DNA of 64,000 bases from the NCBI GenBank assembly GCA_039000515.1, contig JBCFYV010000024.1:18138041-18202040 (forward strand). The letters are read 5' to 3'. This DNA comes from Timema cristinae. Its lineage: Eukaryota > Arthropoda > Insecta > Phasmatodea > Timematidae. Numbering within the stretch: the first letter of the stretch is position 1; every line of letters begins with the position of its first letter. The position numbers and the translations under genes were made by a program. Shown here piece after piece: positions 58,224 through 64,000 of this stretch. Under the pieces are notes generated by a model. That model searched no databases. It was not told the DNA's origin and saw only the letters and a list, made by a program, of their open reading frames with translations.

Positions 58224-59980
58224 ATACAGTATGACTCATCTAAAGATTAAATAGAGCAATAATACTAACAATTATGTGATTGTTTTTTATGTTTATCATT
58301 AGACATGGGTCACCATTTGTAAAAGTTGAAATTTTTGTGTTTGTATCTTTGTATAGACTTTGATTTAGCTTACTAATGTATGGGCATAATTTCCCCTCTA
58401 TGGCACTGTTAAATTAAACTTTTACCTATTATAATGTGTGTTGAAATACAAAACAATAAACTATTTTAAAGGATTACCAATGTTTTCTTTTCACTAATAC
58501 TGTTATTTTAAAGTCACCCTGATAATCCTCTGTCCTTAATATAGTTTGGGTAGTAAGTAAGAAATGATTAATGATGAGACATGTAAAAACTAGATATTTT
58601 AAATACTAAGTTTTAAAATATCTAGGAACACAGAAACTGAAAATTTGGAACTGAAATGTGTTACTATATTTGTTTATTATGTTTGATTAGCAAACATAAA
58701 ACAACTAATGTCTGTAGAAATGTGCAAGCAGACCAGCATTTAACAGATAGTATATTTTCTTATAATAGTCTTTTCATTTTCGTATTTTTTAATTAGCAAA
58801 AATAAAAAAAGCAAGGTTAAAATATCATTATTTACTTAGCACACTTTTGCACTAAGGGCGTAGTTTGACGGCCCACCGCTCAAGCGCTGCAAATCGTGTT
58901 CTAGCTGCTCTACAGAGAATGTCCATTCCTCAAGAAATTCTAATAGCAACTATAGGGCCTACAGTCCATATCTGTAATCACGTGACCGTTCCAACCAATG
59001 AGATAGAGACTTTGTCCAATTAAAAAATTAAAAAGAAAATCATGTACAGAAAGAAGCGAGCGCCAATAAGTCAGTTGATCAATAAAAAAAAAAAAAAAAT
59101 TGTTGATAAAACTTCCAGGATGCACTTAAATCTAGTACAATCACAATAAATAAATTTATAACACTGTTTTAACTATCAAACTTAAAATAAATTTGGAGGA
59201 AAGTGCAAAACCAATGTAGGTACCAATACTAATATTCTGAATGTAAGCAAAGCAAAATTATTTTTATGCTTCATTTGTGTTTATATTCTTTCAAAAGAAT
59301 ATAACCAATCAAAAAATAAAATCTAATTATGAACAATTTATTTTGGTGTTTAAGATAGATTCCAACTCGCATGCCCATATTTACTCAACTGTGATTGGTC
59401 ATCCATATAAACTAGTCCTTAGAAAGTTAAAGTTGAGCAACGTCTACAAAGTAAGGACTTACAGATAAGGACTCTGTGGCCAGAGCTATCTGATACTGTG
59501 GCGTCGGTTTCTTATGGACCATGGACCTATGGATACAGAGTCTGTGTCAGGACCTTTATAAGCCTATACCCAATTTTATTTTATTATCGTCGGAAACTCA
59601 AATGTAATGTTATAATGCTAGAAAACATTACATTTATCATAATTTGTCAAAGGAAAAAAATAAAGAACCTGTCCTCCCTTCAAACTATAGCCGAAGCCGT
59701 TGTAAGTTAAACGTTTTTAAATAATCTAGAGCAAATTTCCCATCCTCCTTTAACAAAAGTAAGATAATCCTATAAAGTATTGCTTACTTTTCAGAGTTAT
59801 TCAAACAATCAACTAATACTTCCAAAGAAATACTGTTGGCGATTAATTTTAATTGTGATGAATAAAGTGAGCTTATTGCTATTTAAGTTCAGATAACAAG
59901 CGAATTCTCTCTACGTCATTAGTTAACTCAACTACAGTGTTTCGAAACCATTCAAAATTTTCTACCGTTCTCAGATGTCG
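58224..59980. other. AT-rich sequence, no feature recognised
   Basis: No gene found. A run of A near 59083-59098 and a few short open stretches only. Confidence 0.4.
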
Positions 59981-59984
59981 GGGG

Positions 59985-60170
59985 TCGACTTCTGGTCGAG
60001 TAGGCCTACATTAATGGTTGTTTTTTCCTAAATAATTTTCTACTACACTATTACACGCAGATACTGCTACAATTCCTCAAAAATATCAACTTTTCTCATC
60101 TCTAACTCATTAGCGTAATTAGTACATTTGTGTATAAACCTAACTGGCAATAATAAGCTTGTGGTAAGAA
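59985..60170 (+). mobile_element. SINE-B fragment
   Basis: GGTTGTTTTTTCCTAAATAA, TCTCATCTCTAACTCATTAG and GTAATTAGTACATTTGTGTA follow the SINE-B body order. Head and tail are worn. Confidence 0.5.
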
Positions 60171-60249
60171 AAATGATGTAAAATCAGTTCAAAAATGTAA
60201 TTATGTAATTAACTTATTTATTGTTCTATTACATACATATTTAAATATA

Positions 60250-60345
60250 TATTATTAGCACCCCTTATTACTACCCATTGGGGATATACAGATAGGCCTA
60301 TGTAGTAATTACATTAATGTGTTATAGATGTTGGATTTAGAGGAA
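60250..60345 (-). mobile_element. SINE-B tail fragment
   Basis: ATTAGCACCCCTTATTACTA and CCCATTGGGGATATAC match the reversed shared SINE tail. Confidence 0.55.
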
Positions 60346-60419
60346 TACATTCGGGAGATTCATGCTGTTACTAGTTCAGTAAGTTGTTGACCTCGTTCCT
60401 GCTTTGAAGGAATGTAAAA

Positions 60420-60870
60420 CTCAGAATATACAAAACAATATTTTTACCGGTTGTTCTCTATGGGTGTGAAACATGGCATCTTATCTTACATGACGAAAAC
60501 AAATCTAGAATGTTTGAAAACAAACAAGGTGCTTAGTAAGACGTGTGTTCAAAAAAGGGATAAGGCTTCTGGGGATTGGAGGAGGTTACATAATAATGAG
60601 TTACATACCCTGACATTATAATAATCAACCGAGACATTATTATAATAATCAACTATCGTAGACTACGGCGGGCATGACATGCAACACGAATGGGAGATTC
60701 TAGAAACTTGTTCAGGGTACTAACTGCCAAACCAATGGGAAGAGATCATTTGGAATACCTTAACGCAGATAGGAATATAACATTAAAGTTGACCTGAAAG
60801 AGATAGGGTATAATGAGGTGGATTGGATAGAACTAGTTCAAGATGGGGATAGGGTGTAGTGACTGTAATA
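60420..60870 (+). mobile_element. LINE C-terminal fragment
   Basis: Broken frames give VLYGCETWHLILHDENKSRM, SRNLFRVLTAKPMGRDHLEY and a repeat of ATGAGGTGGATTGGATAGAA also present at 31140-31200. It belongs with the LINE fragment at 30240-31250. Confidence 0.65.
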
Positions 60871-62400
60871 ACATATAAATTTGAAGAATAATTTTAAAAA
60901 GTTTATTTTCTTAAATAAAGACTTCTAAACTAAATTAATTTGATTGCCGTGTTGTGATTTTAAAATGAATCAAATCTGTTAATTGCATTTGGTCCTGAGC
61001 TATGCTTAATCTATAAAATATAATTTTAGTAGCCAGTTTTTAGTAACCTTTAAGTAAAGGTTTCATAATAATGTATATCACTTGCCCCAAAGGGCATGTG
61101 GTCAAATGCTGCAGTTTTAAATTGTTTGATGAATATCAAAGGACAGATATTTTACAAGTGTAATTACAGTACTGACTTTATGGAAGTGACCCCAATTATA
61201 TTACTATTACTATATCCTTGGATGTTGCTAATGTTATAAAAAATTAATTATTCTATATGTACTGGCGGTAATCAAAATCTCATGTTTTTTTATTTACATT
61301 CATATTTGTGCATGATCCAAACCTATAACTTTGTATGTAATGCTTATAAAAAAATAACAATATCAATAAAAATGTAATAACAATTTTTTATTAACGTTGA
61401 TGTTATTATGTTTCCAAAATACCGAGACAATATCAATGTTTAGATTTTTTTTAATGGCAAATAATACCATGCCTATGTGAATCGTCAAAAATAGCCATTC
61501 ACCATTTGCTTCTTATACGTCAATAATATGCCCACTACTAATATTTCGGCGAGATACCCTACATTATAAAAAGAAACATCAATTTTCGTCCAGTACTTGC
61601 AGAGTATTCAAGATTTTTTCCGGCTGAGCGAATTTGAAGGCGCGCGATTGCTTTCCAACGCTCGAAGCCCGGCCGCCAGAGAGGCTTCCCCCACCACGCC
61701 ACCACTTCTCCGCTCGCATGACCGAGCGCCCGAAGCAACAAACACCCCGGTATTCAGACGCGTTTTTTAGGTATTAAATCGTACTCTGCTTAAATTTCAT
61801 TATATGTGGGTTGTAGATAAACTATTCACGAACAAATAGCGTTTTGAAAAATCACTCTATGACCATTATTGGCCGCTTCCAAGCAGTTTTTCGGGAACAC
61901 CTGTTTTTACATACTAACGATTTCCGCAAAAGGTTATGATTATTTTTGCACTGAAATTTTATTTTAGGTAGGCACCAACAATAGCTACAATTGAAGCCAT
62001 GAAACAAGTTCCTATAATAATTAAAAACCCTGTAATTAAATGTGAAAAAATGGCAATTTTTCGCGGTTTTGATATTTTATTGAAAAAAGTTGTGAACCAA
62101 TTTAAGTCGACCATGGCTCATGTTTTTCGTCTTTTTAAGCACTATCACATACTGTTTTGTGTTTTTAGAAAAAAAAGTTCACAATTTAAAAGTGACAATA
62201 CCAGTTTTCGGCCCATTTATGGATTTTTTTAACGTAAAATCTACGAGCCAATTCAGTCCAAGGTATATACATTCAATTTCTACGATTTTTCTCCTAATTA
62301 TCACTTTGAGAAAGTGTATGGTTAATTTATTTTAAGAAATGAATATTTTCCCACTATCTTACCTGGACTATGTCGGCCAGCACTGTAATAAAGGAAATTG
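60870..62400. other. AT-rich sequence with a GC-rich island
   Basis: A GC-rich block at about 61610-61750 is open on the - strand (WWGKPLWRPGFERWKAIARL) but unrecognised; it may be part of a repeat. The rest shows nothing. Confidence 0.35.
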
Positions 62401-62413
62401 AAATTGAAATTAC

Positions 62414-62645
62414 TATTAGCACCGCGTCTTACTACCCGTTCGGGCTATACGCACTTACGCTAATGTGTAATGATGGGGTGATTGTAAGATGAAATTGAGG
62501 ACCTACAGTTTAACGTGGGATTCGAACCACGGTGGAGGCCTGGCATTCCCCACATTCACAAGATGTCTTGTCAGAGGTGAAGGAAGGGCTTGGTAATCAG
62601 ATAAATCTTTGCCGGGAACGAGGATACAACCCCTTCTCTCGGTTC
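62414..62645 (-). mobile_element. SINE-A copy, head-truncated
   Basis: On the + strand it begins TTAGCACCGCGTCTTACTAC and follows the SINE-A body to ACGAGGATACAACCCC, where the B box is damaged. A SINE-B copy follows directly in the same orientation. Confidence 0.8.
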
Positions 62646-62661
62646 GACCATCTACTTGTTA

Positions 62662-62824
62662 ATATTTAGCACCGCGCCTTACTACCCGTTCGGGTTATAC
62701 GCTTTAAGTACTAATTACGTTAATGGATTTAGGAATTGGGAAGGTTGAATTAGAGGAAATGAACCCGCATTTGCGTGGAGGAAGAGTGGAAAACCATTTA
62801 GGAAAAACCACCCCCAGTTCACCC
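62662..62824 (-). mobile_element. SINE-B copy with 11-bp target duplication
   Basis: Tail TTAGCACCGCGCCTTACTAC, then AATTGGGAAGGTTGAATTAG, GTGGAGGAAGAGTGG and AAACCACCCCCAGTTCACC. TCTACTTGTTA flanks it at 62651-62661 and 62825-62835. The tRNA head is lost. Confidence 0.85.
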
Positions 62825-62914
62825 TCTACTTGTTACATGATGAGAATATGAATGTGTAGTTACCCGCACTGGTGGACACGTGGTCTAAATGTTAAACTCA
62901 TTTACTCTGGTTTG

Positions 62915-63215
62915 TCGACCTCAGTGGTTTTGAGGTGAAGTTCTCGCCTCAGGACCCGATGTTCATGGGTTCAAACCCAGTCGAGCTCAACAAATTTTAA
63001 TTGCGTGATAAACAATACGTAGCACAGTTGACTCTGTAGAGGAAGTAAAGCCATCGATCCCATGTAGAGTGTGGTCTAAAAGGACCCTGTGAGCTATGCG
63101 TAAATACCTTTCCCGGCAAATTTGGTAGATCCTTTCACTCTCGCTCATAGAAATTCTAGTGTGCTGTTGTAATAAGTTGGTTTGGAAAGTGTACGTTAAA
63201 TAAATCTAGTTACTA
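62915..63215 (+). mobile_element. SINE-C copy
   Basis: GGTTTTGAGGTGAAGTTC, GGGTTCAAACCCAGTC (B box), then CCTTTCCCGGCAAATTTGG, CTCATAGAAATTCTAGTGTG and GTTAAATAAAT follow the copy at 26548. Confidence 0.8.
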
Positions 63216-63234
63216 AAATTTAGTTTGGTTTGAC

Positions 63235-63410
63235 AGTGCAGAAGGGTCGGGATTCGAATTCCGGCCAGGTGTATTGAAGTTTTTATTTTCCTATAAGTTA
63301 AATGACAGCCCAAGCTTCCTCCATAAAAATGCGAGCACACACTTCATCAAAAATATTACCTTCCTTATCTCTATTACATTAGTGTAATTAACATACAGAA
63401 TGTTTGGAAA
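63235..63410 (+). mobile_element. SINE-B fragment
   Basis: GGGATTCGAATTCCGGCCAG is a clean B-box region, followed by CCTCCATAAAAATGCGAGC and ACATTAGTGTAATTAACATA. Tail missing. Confidence 0.55.
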
Positions 63411-63844
63411 CTCATAGCTTAAACTGCACATATAGTTTGTTTGAACCAAATGTATTACAAAATACCGATACACTTACATCCGGATAACTAGGCCAATACC
63501 ATTGAATTGTGTTCAAAGTCTCGGTGTACAGCGCCGAGATAGCAAAACTGTTTAATCATGGGTGTAAAACAGGTTACCTAGGATTTAGGCACGTGGCACT
63601 GCACATGTAATAATGGCAAGCACTCTCTGTGATGTGGGATCGTTAATGATGACCCTCAGAATGTGTTAGTATTTCTATATGGACTGGTAAATTGTTTACT
63701 ATTAATATTGTGGTACATTCTACTGCGTGTTCCAAGATATCGAGGTGTGTAGTGCCGCGTGCCTAGCTCCTATGCAACCTGTTGTACACGCATGCTTGAA
63801 CAGCTTTGATATCCCGGCGCTGTACGCTGAAACTTTGAACACAA

Positions 63845-63845
<1 letters not shown>

Positions 63846-63894
<49 letters not shown>

Positions 63895-64000
63895 GCAACG
63901 CGTCTTACTACCCGTTCGGGTTATACGCACTTACGCTAATGTGTAATGGTAGGGTGATTGTGAGATGAAATGAAGGACCCACAGTTTAACGTGGAATCGA
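63846..64000 (-). mobile_element. SINE-A copy running off the window
   Basis: A run of ATT repeats (63846-63893) is followed by AGCAACGCGTCTTACTACCC and the SINE-A body up to the last base. The head lies outside. Confidence 0.85.

Noticed and set aside
63727..63939. leucine-rich small protein
   Set aside because: The leucine run is the translation of the ATT repeat at a SINE tail.

Overview
The window looks like insect nuclear DNA. It is AT-rich, intron-dominated, has a short CAAA-type start context, and is packed with tRNA-derived SINEs, LINEs and DNA transposons. There is no sign of bacterial or organellar organisation. The order of insect cannot be fixed from the sequence alone.

Two host genes are recognisable. 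The first fills most of the window on the + strand: a nose-resistant-to-fluoxetine (NRF-6)-like membrane acyltransferase, with start codon at 2068, fourteen core coding exons and stop at 46028-46030. It has a signal peptide and a cysteine-bearing NRF ectodomain (exons 1-3), then the multi-pass acyltransferase-3 domain (exons 3-14). All splice phases agree except for two places (2499-2580 in exon 1 and 31606-31618 in exon 6) where the frame slips by one missing base. With these two bases counted back, the coding sum is divisible by three (878 codons). An optional 90-bp exon lies at 27025-27114. The second gene is on the - strand and converges on the first: the last two exons of a PSMD5 (26S proteasome assembly chaperone S5b) homologue at 46714-46922 and 52390-52579. 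Its upstream exons were not found and probably lie beyond 64000.

The introns are layered with mobile DNA. Intron 1 (2848-20248) holds three tandem arrays (about 120, 24 and 63 bp units), a short-period repeat field, and a broken MULE transposon (FLYWCH finger plus DDE transposase, 6895-13938). A 3.6-kb palindromic element bounded by TTAA is inserted in the MULE coding region, and a SINE with a perfect 10-bp target duplication is inserted in one palindrome arm. Intron 8 (34328-42173) holds a 6.2-kb I-clade LINE (gag-like ORF1; endonuclease, reverse transcriptase and RNase H ORF2; (TAA)n tail) on the - strand. It is bounded by a 14-bp target duplication and splits an older RTE-like LINE. Other introns and the PSMD5 side hold RTE-like LINE pieces, a P-element/THAP9-like transposase relic, a 2.27-kb element with 23-bp perfect inverted termini, foldback elements and MITEs.

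At least five tRNA-headed SINE groups are visible. Two of them have different heads but share the same 3' tail (CCCGAACGGG...GTAAGACG.GGTGCTAA). One of these ends in (TAA)n like the I-clade LINE, which suggests a common retrotransposition partner. No CRISPR, rRNA or intact tRNA gene was seen. I found no convincing wholly new system. The most unusual structures are the nested MULE/palindrome/SINE stack, the shared-tail SINE families and the possible poison/cassette exon of the NRF gene.
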